Assembly (NCBI GenBank): GCA_964454305.1
Contig: CAYVXX010000025.1
Location: forward strand, 1-28,648
Reading direction: 5' to 3'
Length of the DNA stretch: 28,648 nt
Source: JAUSPI01 sp964454305
GTDB lineage: Bacteria > Desulfobacterota > Syntrophia > Syntrophales > JADFWA01
Position 1 is the first letter of the stretch, and each line of letters starts with the position of its first letter. This document shows positions 15,422 through 24,765 of the stretch, in pieces. Made by a program: the position numbers and the translations under genes. Under the pieces are notes generated by a model, which saw nothing but the letters and a program-made list of their open reading frames with translations, did not search any database and had not been told where the DNA came from.

Positions 15422-16816
15422 ATGTACAGAAAGGTAAAAAACATACACTTCGTCGGTATAGGTGGTATCGGCATGAGCGGTATAGCAGAGGTGCTGCTAA
15501 ATATGGGCTATACCATCAGCGGATCTGATCTTAATGAAACGGAGATTACAAAGCGTCTGGCCTCACTGGGTGCTAAAATTTCCTACGGCCATCGTGCATC
15601 CAATCTTAAAGAGGCTGATGTCGTTGTCACATCGACCGCCGTTGAAAAAGATAATCCTGAGGTACTCGCCGCACATCAAAGACATATTCCTGTTATCCCG
15701 CGTGCGGAGATGCTGGCAGAACTTCTCAAGATGAAGTTCTCCATAGCGGTATCCGGGTCTCACGGAAAAACAACAACAACCTCCATGGTTGCTACTATAC
15801 TTGCCCATGGCGGTCTCGATCCCACCATGGTGATAGGTGGAAAGCTGGCAAGTATAGGAAGCAATGCAAGGCTTGGTGACGGAGAATATATCGTGGCTGA
15901 GGCCGATGAAAGTGATGGCTCGTTCCTCAGATTGAGTCCATCTATTTCAGTTATTACAAACATTGATCGTGAACATCTTGATTACTACCGGGACATTGAA
16001 GAAATCAAGGAGGCCTTTTTGCAGTTTGCCAATATTGTTCCCTTTTACGGCTCCACGATACTCTGTCTCGATGACGATAATGTAGTCGACATACTTCCCG
16101 ACATAAAAAGAAGGGTCATTACATACGGCCTTTCAGACCAGTCTGACTATCAGGCAAGGAATATATCCTTTGAAGGATCATCATCAACCTTCGACTTATA
16201 CTACAGGGGTGATTTACTTGGAGATATCTCACTGAATGTCCCGGGACTTTTTAATGTCTATAATTCTATGGCAGCGATTGCCGTTGCCCGTGAACTCGGT
16301 ATGGATTTCCCTAAAATCAAAGAGGGTATTAAATCTTACGTCGGTGTTCATCGGAGATTAGAAATCAAGGGCGAGGTGATCGGTATAACCGTTATTGATG
16401 ACTACGGCCACCATCCGACCGAAATCAGAGCAACTTTAGCAGCTGCAAAACAGGCGTGGAATAAGCGGATTATTGTCGTTTTTCAACCTCACCGATACAC
16501 CCGCACCAGAGCGCTCTTCGATGATTTCCTGACGGCCTTTCCCGATGCGGATATCCTGATCCTGACCGATATATATGCCGCCAGTGAAAAAAAGATAGAG
16601 GGCGTTCATTCATCGGGTCTGTGTAAGGGTATCAAGAATCACGGGCAAAAAGACGTAATCCATATATCAGGTTTTGACCGGATCGTTGACCACTTGCTGG
16701 CAATAGCCGAACCCACGGATGTGATCATCACGCTGGGAGCAGGTGATGTCTGGAAGGTTGGTGAGGAATTTTTGAGGAAGGCCTTTGTAGAATTTCAGGC
16801 CGAGGAAGCCGAATGA
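15422..16816 (+). CDS. murC: UDP-N-acetylmuramate:L-alanine ligase MurC
   Basis: A 464-residue Mur ligase that adds the first amino acid, L-alanine. The N-terminal UDP-binding motif HFVGIGGIGMSGIAEVL (9-25) and the ATP loop GSHGKTTTT (112-120) are the MurC versions of these motifs; later EADESDGSFL, VHRRLEIKG and DDYGHHPTEI are also diagnostic. Full length. AAGGAG (15412-15417) is close to ATG 15422. It overlaps murB by four bases (ATGA). The insertion upstream means that murC may depend on read-through past strong secondary structure. Confidence 0.97.
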   Translation: MYRKVKNIHFVGIGGIGMSGIAEVLLNMGYTISGSDLNETEITKRLASLGAKISYGHRASNLKEADVVVTSTAVEKDNPEVLAAHQRHIPVIPRAEMLAELLKMKFSIAVSGSHGKTTTTSMVATILAHGGLDPTMVIGGKLASIGSNARLGDGEYIVAEADESDGSFLRLSPSISVITNIDREHLDYYRDIEEIKEAFLQFANIVPFYGSTILCLDDDNVVDILPDIKRRVITYGLSDQSDYQARNISFEGSSSTFDLYYRGDLLGDISLNVPGLFNVYNSMAAIAVARELGMDFPKIKEGIKSYVGVHRRLEIKGEVIGITVIDDYGHHPTEIRATLAAAKQAWNKRIIVVFQPHRYTRTRALFDDFLTAFPDADILILTDIYAASEKKIEGVHSSGLCKGIKNHGQKDVIHISGFDRIVDHLLAIAEPTDVIITLGAGDVWKVGEEFLRKAFVEFQAEEAE

Positions 16817-17730
16817 TCAGAAAAAAGGCATTTCAGGAAAAATTAGAGAGTATCGTCTCCGGCAAGGTTTTCTTCAGAGAACCGATGGACAGACATACTT
16901 CTATCGGGGTTGGCGGAATGGCCGATGTACTGATATTTCCCGGAAGCATTGAGGAGCTCAGCCGGCTTATTTCGTATCTGAGCGATTGTAATGTGCCGTT
17001 TATCCCGGTGGGCAACTGCACAAATCTTATAGTAAGGGACGGCGGGTACAGGGGTGTCCTGGTTTCCTTAAAAAAACTCAGGACTATTGACTATCAGCCA
17101 CTACCAGTATCAATTTACGCGGAAGCCGGAGTCCCTCTTTCCGAAATCGTCAACCTGTCGATAAAAGAATCTCTTGCCGGTATAGAATTTTGTGCCGGCA
17201 TCCCCGGATCGGTAGGTGGCGGTGTAAAAATGAATGCCGGTGCCTACGGCAGTGAACTGAAAGACATCGTTAAAACGGTATCACTGATCAATGGTGTAGG
17301 AGAGATAAAGATTGCGCGAAGAAACGAACTTGAATTTGAATACAGGAATCTCAATCTTCCGGAAGGAACTATTATCCTCGGTGCAAAGTTTTTATTCACA
17401 AATGGGTCTGGGGAAGAGATTGAGGAAAGGATTTCAAAGATTATCAGTATGAGAAAGAAAAAACACCCTCTTGAATATCGCAACGCCGGTTCCATATTCA
17501 AGAATCCACCGGATATCTCCGCCGGCAAGATCATAGATGATCTTGGGCTCAAGGGGAAAAAGGCCGGTGGTGCAAAGATATCTGAAATACATGGAAATTT
17601 CATTGTCAATTCCGGGGGAGCAAAAGCAAGGGATGTAATTTCACTAATAGATATGACACAAAAAAGGGTTCTGGAAGAAAGAGGTATTCATCTCGAAACA
17701 GAAGTGAAGATAATAGGCGTCGACTTATGA
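16813..17730 (+). CDS. murB: UDP-N-acetylenolpyruvoylglucosamine reductase MurB
   Basis: A 305-residue FAD-dependent reductase that makes UDP-MurNAc from enolpyruvyl-UDP-GlcNAc using NADPH. FAD-binding segments are PVGNCTNLIVRDGGYRG (about 65-81) and GIPGSVGGGVKMNAGAYG (about 129-146). The catalytic serine is in NAGSIFKNP (S227), the arginine in EYRN (about 178) and the C-terminal glutamate in ETEVKIIG (E297). The short length fits the type II MurB class that lacks the extra loop of the E. coli enzyme. It overlaps murC and ftsQ by four bases each; GAGGAAG in the murC end is its ribosome binding site. In many clusters ddl follows murB, but here ftsQ comes directly. Confidence 0.97.
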   Translation: MIRKKAFQEKLESIVSGKVFFREPMDRHTSIGVGGMADVLIFPGSIEELSRLISYLSDCNVPFIPVGNCTNLIVRDGGYRGVLVSLKKLRTIDYQPLPVSIYAEAGVPLSEIVNLSIKESLAGIEFCAGIPGSVGGGVKMNAGAYGSELKDIVKTVSLINGVGEIKIARRNELEFEYRNLNLPEGTIILGAKFLFTNGSGEEIEERISKIISMRKKKHPLEYRNAGSIFKNPPDISAGKIIDDLGLKGKKAGGAKISEIHGNFIVNSGGAKARDVISLIDMTQKRVLEERGIHLETEVKIIGVDL

Positions 17731-18536
17731 AGAAATCGATTAAAACAACAATCGCAACGAAAAAAAACAGGTTAAAAAGACGCTCGGTGAAGATTTTTAT
17801 CGAAATTTTGAAGGGGTTAGCGCTGATCGTAACCGTCATCGCTTCAGCTTCCCTGATGATACTTGCATACAATTATATGATCAGCGCACCTTATTTTCAA
17901 GTTGAAAATACGACTATCAAGGGATGTGAAAGGATCACGGAAAAGGAAGTTTTAACTCTTGCCGGCATAAAACCATTTCAAAATATCCTGGCGATAAATC
18001 CGGGTGAGATAGCACGAAGGATCAATTCAAATCCCTGGGTAAAAGATGTCTCAATAGAAAGGGGGCTCCCCAACAGGCTGGTAATAGAGGTTAGAGAAAG
18101 GAAGGCTTCTGCCCTTGTTAAGGAGAAGAGAGGCATCTATTTTATGGATAGCAGCGGAAACATATTCGAAAAACTAAAAAACGGAGAGAAGACAGATCTC
18201 CCTATTCTTACCGGATTTGATAAGAATACGGCTCTCTTAAAAAAATCGATCGAGCTCATCGCCTGTCTCTCAGCCAATAGCGGTTCCCCTGAGATAAGGA
18301 ATGTCTCGGAAATTCATGGAGATGAAATTTTCGGGTTCTCCATTTTTACCGACAGCGGTCTGTGTATACAGCTCGGCTTCGAGAACTACGAAAAAAAACT
18401 AAAAAGGTTAAAATCTGTCATAACCGACCTTAGAAGAAAGAATTTGGATAAAGAATGTATATGTATCGATGTGAGCAATCCGAGCAGGGTTGTTGTTAAA
18501 AGGAAAACTACTCTAAAAGAAGGTTACAAGACATAG
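17727..18536 (+). CDS. ftsQ: Cell division protein FtsQ
   Basis: A 269-residue bitopic membrane protein, the scaffold of the FtsQLB complex. A basic cytoplasmic tail (1-32, many Lys and Arg) is followed by one membrane helix (about 33-53), a POTRA domain (about 57-130, PYFQVENTTIKGCERITEKE to NPWVKDVSIERGLPNRLVIEVRER) and a beta domain ending near residue 260. Length and order are normal. The ATG overlaps the murB stop (ATGA). ftsA follows after 16 bases. The name FtsQ/DivIB is used for the same family; the Gram-negative context favours FtsQ. Confidence 0.94.
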   Translation: MKKSIKTTIATKKNRLKRRSVKIFIEILKGLALIVTVIASASLMILAYNYMISAPYFQVENTTIKGCERITEKEVLTLAGIKPFQNILAINPGEIARRINSNPWVKDVSIERGLPNRLVIEVRERKASALVKEKRGIYFMDSSGNIFEKLKNGEKTDLPILTGFDKNTALLKKSIELIACLSANSGSPEIRNVSEIHGDEIFGFSIFTDSGLCIQLGFENYEKKLKRLKSVITDLRRKNLDKECICIDVSNPSRVVVKRKTTLKEGYKT

Positions 18537-18552
18537 CAAAGGCAGAAAGACC

Positions 18553-19779
18553 ATGGGAAAAAACGAAAATGTAATTGTCGGGCTGGACATAGGAACCACT
18601 AAGGTCTGCGCCATTGTCGGCGGAATAACGGATACCGGTATCGATATTATCGGGATAGGTTCCCACCCTTCTGCAGGATTGAGAAAAGGGGTTGTGGTCA
18701 ATATCGAAAGTACCGTAAATTCCATAAAAGGGGCCGTGGAGGAGGCTGAACTTATGTCCGGCCACGAGATTTCCTCCGTCTTCACAGGAATTGCAGGGGG
18801 ACATATCAGTGGTCTCAACAGTCATGGTATCGTGGCAGTAAAGGGTCGTGAGATCGACGAGAACGATGTGAAGAGATCAATTGAAGCAGCAAAAGCTATA
18901 GCTATTCCACTCGACAGAGAAGTCCTTCATGTATTGCCCCAGCACTACATTGTAGACAACCAGGATGGGGTGAAGACTCCGGTAGGAATGTCCGGTGTCC
19001 GGCTCGAGGCCAAAGTTCATATCATCACAGGTGCTATCACGTCTGCGCAAAACATTATCAAATCTGTAAACCGTGTAGGACTCGACGTAAATGATATCGT
19101 CCTGGAACAATTAGCATCGAGTGAGGCGGTTCTCAGTTCCGATGAAAAGGACCTAGGGGTAGCGATAGTGGATATTGGCGGAGGTACAACTGATATAGCC
19201 GTATTTTACGAAGGAAGCATTAAACACACTGCCGTTTTGTCCCTTGGCGGAAACTATCTGACAGGAGATATTGCCGTCGGTCTCAGAACACCAACCGTTG
19301 AGGCGGAAAAAATAAAGATAAACTATGGATGTGCTTATACACCTCTGATTCCGAAAGATGAAATTATAGAAGTTCCCAGTGTTGGTGGAAGGGACCCGAG
19401 AAAAGTCTCTCGTCAGATACTCGGGGAAATTATAGAGCCACGCATGGAGGAGATCCTCAATCTGGTGCACAGAGAAATAGTCAAATCCGGCTACGATGAT
19501 CTCCTGGCTGCCGGTGTCGTTTTAACAGGAGGAACCGCTATTCTGGAAGGAATAACAGAGTTAGCCGAACAGATATTCAACATGCCGGTGAGAAGAGGAT
19601 ATCCGATAGGCATAGGCGGACTTACCGATATAGTCAACAGTCCCATGTATGCAACCGGCGTGGGATTAATAATCTATGGAAGCAAGGATTATTACAGGAA
19701 CGTTTTTAAAAGGAGTGATGGAAATATATTTAACAGAGTAAACAGAAGGATGAAAAGATGGTTCACAGAATTCTTTTAG
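18553..19779 (+). CDS. ftsA: Cell division protein FtsA
   Basis: A 408-residue actin-like ATPase that anchors FtsZ filaments to the membrane. The phosphate-binding loops are visible in VGLDIGTTKVCAIVGG near the N-terminus and in AIVDIGGGTTDIAVF in the middle; VVLTGGTAILEGI is the adenosine motif. The last residues, NRRMKRWFTEFF, form the amphipathic membrane-targeting helix. Length is normal. It lies between ftsQ and ftsZ, as usual, and the strong ribosome binding site of ftsZ begins at the ftsA stop codon. Confidence 0.97.
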   Translation: MGKNENVIVGLDIGTTKVCAIVGGITDTGIDIIGIGSHPSAGLRKGVVVNIESTVNSIKGAVEEAELMSGHEISSVFTGIAGGHISGLNSHGIVAVKGREIDENDVKRSIEAAKAIAIPLDREVLHVLPQHYIVDNQDGVKTPVGMSGVRLEAKVHIITGAITSAQNIIKSVNRVGLDVNDIVLEQLASSEAVLSSDEKDLGVAIVDIGGGTTDIAVFYEGSIKHTAVLSLGGNYLTGDIAVGLRTPTVEAEKIKINYGCAYTPLIPKDEIIEVPSVGGRDPRKVSRQILGEIIEPRMEEILNLVHREIVKSGYDDLLAAGVVLTGGTAILEGITELAEQIFNMPVRRGYPIGIGGLTDIVNSPMYATGVGLIIYGSKDYYRNVFKRSDGNIFNRVNRRMKRWFTEFF

Positions 19780-19791
19780 GAGGAAAGACTT

Positions 19792-20940
19792 ATGTTTGAA
19801 TTAATAGAATCTACATTAAATTCTGCAAAGATCAAGGTTGTCGGGATTGGTGGAGGGGGAGGTAACGCCGTGAACACTATGATATCCTACGAACTTAAAG
19901 GCGTGGATTTTATCGCGGCGAATACCGATTCTCAGGCCTTGGGAGCATCGCTTTCACCCACAAAGATTCAGCTTGGTGCGGAAATTACAAAAGGGCTCGG
20001 TGCCGGTTCAGATCCTGATGTCGGAAAAAGGGCAGCTGTCGAATCAACAGATGCCATAAAGAGCGCTCTCGCAGGGGCGGATATGGTTTTCGTTACCGCT
20101 GGTCTGGGCGGGGGGACAGGAACGGGGGGCGCACCTATTGTGACTGAGATTGCAAAAGAACTAGGGGCCTTAACCGTTGCCGTCGTTACAAAGCCTTTTC
20201 AGTTTGAAGGTAAGAAGAGGCAAAAACAGGCAGAGGAGGGGATTTTGGAACTCCGAAGCACCGTGGATTCTCTCATAGTAATCCCCAATCAGAGACTCCT
20301 CAGTATAGGGGGAAGAACAATGCCGCTTCTCGATGCCTTCAAGAAGGCAGATGAAATACTCTTCCATGCCGTTAAGGGAATTTCCGACCTGATCATGGTA
20401 CCGGGATTGATCAATCTTGATTTTGCCGACGTGAGGAATATCATGTCGGAGATGGGATTGGCCCTCATGGGTACCGGCATCGCGAGCGGTGAAAGCAGGG
20501 CTGTAGAGGCGGCTCAAAAAGCGATATCTTCTCCTCTGCTGGAAGACAACACGATTCAAGGTGCACGCGGGGTCCTCCTCAATATAACGGGAGGATCAGA
20601 CATGACTCTCGATGAGGTCAACGAAGCATCATCTCTGATCCAAGCGGAGACCCATGAGGATGCTAACATTATCTTCGGAACCGTTGTCGACGACTCTATG
20701 GGAGATGAAATACGTATCACGGTTATCGCTACCGGCTTTAAAGAATCCGGGAAAAAGAAACACGATATACCAGACATGTTACAGCTCGACGGCCACAAGA
20801 AAGAGGACCTGTCCCAGCCTACCTTTATCAGGAAGGAGAGAACTGCAGATACTCCTAATGTGGTCAGGATGGGACTGATAGATGACAGCGCGGAAGGCGA
20901 TTTTGAAATCCCGACATTCCTGAGAAAACAGGCAGACTGA
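19792..20940 (+). CDS. ftsZ: Cell division GTPase FtsZ
   Basis: A 382-residue tubulin-like GTPase that forms the division ring. The tubulin signature GGGTGTG is at 106-112, the T7 loop NLDFAD at 208-213, and the N-terminal nucleotide site KVVGIGGGGGNAVNTM at 15-30. The conserved C-terminal peptide FEIPTFLRKQAD at the very end binds FtsA; the linker before it is short (about 50 residues). AGGAGGAAAG just upstream of ATG 19792 is the best ribosome binding site in the cluster, fitting the need for high FtsZ levels. It is the last dcw gene; a repeat hairpin follows. Confidence 0.98.
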   Translation: MFELIESTLNSAKIKVVGIGGGGGNAVNTMISYELKGVDFIAANTDSQALGASLSPTKIQLGAEITKGLGAGSDPDVGKRAAVESTDAIKSALAGADMVFVTAGLGGGTGTGGAPIVTEIAKELGALTVAVVTKPFQFEGKKRQKQAEEGILELRSTVDSLIVIPNQRLLSIGGRTMPLLDAFKKADEILFHAVKGISDLIMVPGLINLDFADVRNIMSEMGLALMGTGIASGESRAVEAAQKAISSPLLEDNTIQGARGVLLNITGGSDMTLDEVNEASSLIQAETHEDANIIFGTVVDDSMGDEIRITVIATGFKESGKKKHDIPDMLQLDGHKKEDLSQPTFIRKERTADTPNVVRMGLIDDSAEGDFEIPTFLRKQAD

Positions 20941-20951
20941 AATAGCAAGGA

Positions 20952-21038
20952 GTAAGGAGTATGCAGAAATCAGTAGGCAGTTATTGGATATTTCCTCCTT
21001 TATCCACTACTGTTTACTCCCTACTGCCTACTGCTTAC
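20952..21038. repeat. Heptad-repeat hairpin after ftsZ
   Basis: Seven-base units run GTAAGGA, GTATGCA, GAAATCA, GTAGGCA, GTTATTG from 20952 to 20986, and on the opposite strand GTAAGCA, GTAGGCA, GTAGGGA, GTAAACA, GTAGTGG down to about 21004. The arms pair: CAGTAGGCAGT (20971-20981) with ACTGCCTACTG (21023-21033) perfectly, and CAGTTATTGGATA (20978-20990) with TATCCACTACTG (21001-21012) imperfectly. Consensus is GTAGGCA, different from the ftsI-murE array but the same architecture. It may end or stabilise the dcw transcript. Confidence 0.85.
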
Positions 21039-21048
21039 TGAACATAAC

Positions 21049-22752
21049 ATGTCCTGGAAGCTCAAAAAAAGATACAGAAATATTCTGTCTAAGGAGAAAG
21101 GTTATCAAAAAAATCTATGGGGAAACAGAATAACTGTTTGTCTTGCCTATCCTCATTATTATCGGACAGGAATGTCAAACCTCGGATTTCAAACGCTATA
21201 TGCCCTTTTCAACAGTCACCCTTCATTCTTATGTGAAAGGGTCTTTCTTCCCGATCCCGACGATGAAGCCACATTCATCTCGAAATCGACCCCCCTTTTC
21301 AGTCTGGAGTCTCAGAAACCCCTTGCGGATTTCGATATCATTGCTTTTTCCATCTCTTTCGAAAACGATTATCCTAATATCTTAAAAATTCTTGCTATGT
21401 CGAGAATCGATCTTCTCGCCCATCAAAGGAGAAGCGAAGAACCTCTTATCATCGGGGGCGGCATTTCGGTTACTCTTAACCCTGAGCCCCTGGCCGACTT
21501 TTTCGATCTTTTTATTTTAGGAGAAGGAGAAGAGGCGATACCCGAGTTTCTTGATATCTTTGAAGAATCCCACAATCTCGGACTCTCCCGCCATGAGACG
21601 CTCTCCCGGGTGCAAAAAGAGGTCGAGGGCGCCTACGTTCCGAGATTTTATTCTGTTTCGTACAACGAAGATGGTCTCATAAAAGAATTTACGCCATCGC
21701 ACTCCTCATTTCCTCAAGGAATCAGTAAACGGACGGTCGGTGATATAAATGCATTTAACACCGACCAATCCATTATTGCACCGGATACGGAATTCGGGGA
21801 CATGTTTCTGTCAGAGGTGAGCAGGGGCTGCGGGCGGGGGTGCCGTTTCTGTGCCGCCGGTTTTGTATACAGACCTGCGAGATTCAGAAAACTGGAAATT
21901 CTCGAAGAGTCTATCACCAGGGGACTTGAACAGCAAAAAAAAATGGGACTGCTCGGCACTGCGGTATCCGATCACCCCGATCTTGTTTCGCTTTGCCAGT
22001 CAATACTGAAAAAGAACGGGAAACTATCGATCGGCTCTCTCAGACTTGACAGATTGAACAAAGAAATGGTCTCGTTGCTCCGGAAAGCCGACGTGAAAAT
22101 GGTATCCCTCGCTCCGGAGGCGGGCTCTCAGAGATTGAGAGACCTGATCAATAAGAAAATTACAGAATCTCACATCTTCGACAGTGTGGAATTATTAATA
22201 GAAAAAGGTATCCTTAACATAAGGCTCTATTTCATGGTGGGTCTTCCCACCGAAGTTCCCGAGGACATAGAGGCAATAATCGATCTTGCCAAAAGAATCA
22301 AATACCATGCGATAAAATATTCAGCGGGGAAAAGAGCGTTTCGAAGGATCACCCTCAGTATAAATCAATTTATCCCCAAACCGGCCACACCTTTCCAATG
22401 GCAGGGTCTTGCGGACACAAATGTGGTAAGAAGAAGAATCAGAAAGATCGAGTCCTCTTTAAGGAAGGAGTCATCCGTAAAAGTAATCCACGACATCCCA
22501 AAATGGAATTATATCCAGGCCTTTCTGTCTCTGGGCGACAGATCGGCGGGACAGGTGCTTCTTTCCGTTCATAAAAACAACGGCAACTGGTCGCAGGCCT
22601 TCAAAGAGATCAATATAAATCCCGATTTCTACGTCTATCGGCAGAAGGATATTGATGAAATCCTCCCCTGGGATTTTATCGACCACGGGGTCAGCAGAGA
22701 ATTCCTGATAAAGGAATATCGGAAGGCTTTATCTGAAAAAATAATCCCATGA
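21049..22752 (+). CDS. B12-binding-like/radical SAM protein (COG1032 type)
   Basis: A 567-residue iron-sulfur enzyme candidate. Residues about 30-170 look like the Rossmann-type cobalamin-binding fold (LIIGGGISVTLNPEPLADF and LFILGEGEEAIPEFL are typical), and about 255-450 form the radical SAM domain with CGRGCRFC at Cys261, Cys265 and Cys268. SLAPEAGSQRLRDLINK and FMVGLPTE are further radical SAM landmarks. It resembles the TIGR03960 group, which is often fused to or beside a DUF2344 protein; no such partner is visible here. The substrate is unknown. It lies 108 bases after ftsZ beyond a repeat hairpin, lacks a clear ribosome binding site, and ends 31 bases from a convergent gene. A link with division is not shown by the sequence. 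Confidence 0.87.
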   Translation: MSWKLKKRYRNILSKEKGYQKNLWGNRITVCLAYPHYYRTGMSNLGFQTLYALFNSHPSFLCERVFLPDPDDEATFISKSTPLFSLESQKPLADFDIIAFSISFENDYPNILKILAMSRIDLLAHQRRSEEPLIIGGGISVTLNPEPLADFFDLFILGEGEEAIPEFLDIFEESHNLGLSRHETLSRVQKEVEGAYVPRFYSVSYNEDGLIKEFTPSHSSFPQGISKRTVGDINAFNTDQSIIAPDTEFGDMFLSEVSRGCGRGCRFCAAGFVYRPARFRKLEILEESITRGLEQQKKMGLLGTAVSDHPDLVSLCQSILKKNGKLSIGSLRLDRLNKEMVSLLRKADVKMVSLAPEAGSQRLRDLINKKITESHIFDSVELLIEKGILNIRLYFMVGLPTEVPEDIEAIIDLAKRIKYHAIKYSAGKRAFRRITLSINQFIPKPATPFQWQGLADTNVVRRRIRKIESSLRKESSVKVIHDIPKWNYIQAFLSLGDRSAGQVLLSVHKNNGNWSQAFKEININPDFYVYRQKDIDEILPWDFIDHGVSREFLIKEYRKALSEKIIP

Positions 22753-22783
22753 GAAAGATTTGAAAATACCGCGGGCAGGCCAC

Positions 22784-24313
22784 TCAAGATAAAAAAAGCT
22801 TTTTTATCTCACTTTTTAACACTTTCCCCATGGTATTTTTTGGTAACTCTTTAATGAAAACAATCTCCTTGGGACATTTCCATTTATGAATATGCTCCCT
22901 GCAGAACTCTTGAATATCTTGCGCTTCCACCTTGGAGCCAGGCCTTGTAATAACAGCCGCAACAACCTTTTCTCCCCACTTTTCGTCCTCGATACCTACC
23001 ACAGAAGAATCAACTACATCTTCAAGCTTGTTAATAACCTCCTCCACCTCTTTCGGAGAGATATTTTCCCCACCTGATATAATAATATGTTTGAGGCGAT
23101 CGGTCAGGTAATAGTATCCGTCATCATCGACTCTTCCCAAATCACCGGTTTTAAACCATCCTTTTTCAAACGAGTCGGCTGTCACTTCAGGCTTCCGCCA
23201 GTAGCCTGAAGTAATGGAGGGACCTTTGAGCCAGATTTCACCGGTTTCACCGGGAACCACATCCACCAATGTTATAGGGTCTACTATTCTCACCTCGAGA
23301 TCCGGCAGGGGCACTCCGATAGATCCGGGTTTTCTCATACCCCTGATCTGGTTTGAAAAATTCATCCCGGTTTCCGACATGCCCTCCCGCTCCACGGGTT
23401 CCTTGCCAAAGATCTTCTTTATTTTCTCAAAATCCTTAACCGAGAGCGGCGCCGAACCTGATGTCCATAATCGCATGTGCTCAAAGTTCAGTTTCTCTTC
23501 CCCCAGATAATTTATCATCTTACCATACATAGAGGGAACCGCCATAAACACGTTACAAATATATTCTCCGGCTCTTCTTGACAATACCTCCATTACTTTC
23601 TCCGGTGAAAATTTGTCAAGCATAACCACATGAGCCCCTGCCATTAAGGCGGTATGAAGGGCATAGTTAAGTCCATGAACATGAAAAAGGGGAAGCGAGT
23701 GACAGAGTACATCAGATTCCGTTATCTCCCATATCTTCATGATATTTTTTGCGTCATGAACAAGATTCTCCTGGGCAAGAACAGCCCCTTTAGGTTTTCC
23801 TGTAGTTCCTGACGTGTAAATGATAAGACCCGAATCTTCCGGCCCGACATCTACTGGAGGTACACTATCCGGTGCGGATCGAAAAAAATCGATATTCTCA
23901 TAAGGCCTTTCGGTTTGAACCACAATATTGGTGAGCTCCGGATCTATTGCTTTTATGGTTGCCTCCTGTTCTGTTCCTGACAACACCAATTTTGCCTTTG
24001 CATCCTCAAGCAAATATTCGACCTCTGCCTTTTTAAATTCAGGATTCAAAGGAACCGCAATAACTCCTATTTTTTGAAGCGCAAGATGCGCGACTACGAA
24101 ACCCACAGATTTCTGGAAGAAGAGAATTACCCTGTCCCCTTTTTCAACCCCCAAATCCAGGAAGGTATTCGCCATTCGATTGGCATCCTGATCCAATTCC
24201 CGGAAGGTAATCTCTGTTTCTATCGCACCTTCACGAAGAAAGCTTATCACAATCTTTTCCCCCCGCATCAAGCAACTCTCCATAAAACAATCTTTTAGAG
24301 TTTGACTGTTCAT
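22784..24313 (-). CDS. AMP-forming acyl-CoA synthetase, ACSF3/MatB (malonyl-CoA synthetase)-like
   Basis: A 509-residue member of the adenylate-forming family that makes an acyl-AMP and then an acyl-CoA. Motifs in order: YTSGTTGKPKG (166-176), SLPLFHVHGL (206-215), EREGMSE (308-314), GWFKTGD (385-391), DRLKHIIISGGENISP (405-420) and the catalytic lysine in PKNTMGKVLK (K497). The HVHG segment, FMAVPSMYGKM and the Arg309 before GMSE resemble ACSF3 and MatB, where that Arg contacts the free carboxylate of malonate; this supports a dicarboxylic substrate but does not prove it. A fatty acid is the alternative. GGGGGTG precedes the ATG. It is the last gene of a minus-strand group with mdcA-like and CoA-transferase genes, 790 bases from the former. 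Confidence 0.85.
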   Translation of the reverse strand: MNSQTLKDCFMESCLMRGEKIVISFLREGAIETEITFRELDQDANRMANTFLDLGVEKGDRVILFFQKSVGFVVAHLALQKIGVIAVPLNPEFKKAEVEYLLEDAKAKLVLSGTEQEATIKAIDPELTNIVVQTERPYENIDFFRSAPDSVPPVDVGPEDSGLIIYTSGTTGKPKGAVLAQENLVHDAKNIMKIWEITESDVLCHSLPLFHVHGLNYALHTALMAGAHVVMLDKFSPEKVMEVLSRRAGEYICNVFMAVPSMYGKMINYLGEEKLNFEHMRLWTSGSAPLSVKDFEKIKKIFGKEPVEREGMSETGMNFSNQIRGMRKPGSIGVPLPDLEVRIVDPITLVDVVPGETGEIWLKGPSITSGYWRKPEVTADSFEKGWFKTGDLGRVDDDGYYYLTDRLKHIIISGGENISPKEVEEVINKLEDVVDSSVVGIEDEKWGEKVVAAVITRPGSKVEAQDIQEFCREHIHKWKCPKEIVFIKELPKNTMGKVLKSEIKKLFLS

Positions 24314-24765
24314 ATTTCACCCCCGTTGGTATGTTTCAAAAATAATCTTTTAATTTAGAATTTTATTAAACTACAAGCTCAGCGTTATCCGGTCGAGTAT
24401 TGGGCAAACGCTTCGGCAATTAACCAGGATTTTACCTTACCGGAAAGTCAGACTTGCAGAATTCCTTTGTTGAGATGCTCCAGCATATCGTCTCAGGTTC
24501 CAAGTACCTTTGGATCAAAAAACGATTCAGAGATGGTTCAGAATCATGCGAGAAGTCATTTATGAACAGGAGATGAAAGAGTCCTCTCTTTTCTTTCATG
24601 TGAGATTGAGATAGATGGATGAAGCCATGTTTAGCGGTAAAGGTGCTTGTAAGCGCGGCTGGGGCGCATCCCGAAAGAGTCCACAATACGAAACGTATTA
24701 TACGGATCGGAAACTCCTGCCCGGAGGGTGGTTTCCAATCGTTAACAAAAAAATCCGACTTGTTC
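24314..24765. other. Unassigned stretch upstream of the acyl-CoA synthetase
   Basis: About 450 bases without a gene I can support. Open frames exist on both strands (for example 24432-24791 minus and 24615-24800 plus), but they overlap one another, lack start signals and resemble nothing known to me. The promoter of the downstream synthetase should lie in the AT-rich 24320-24370 part; no clear -35/-10 pair was seen. Confidence 0.5.

Noticed and set aside
22787..22809. AT-rich palindrome AGATAAAAAA...TTTTTTATCT as a two-way terminator
   Set aside because: It is the coding end (KKLFLS) of the synthetase, and the stem is almost all A-T; a weak terminator role cannot be excluded but is not supported.
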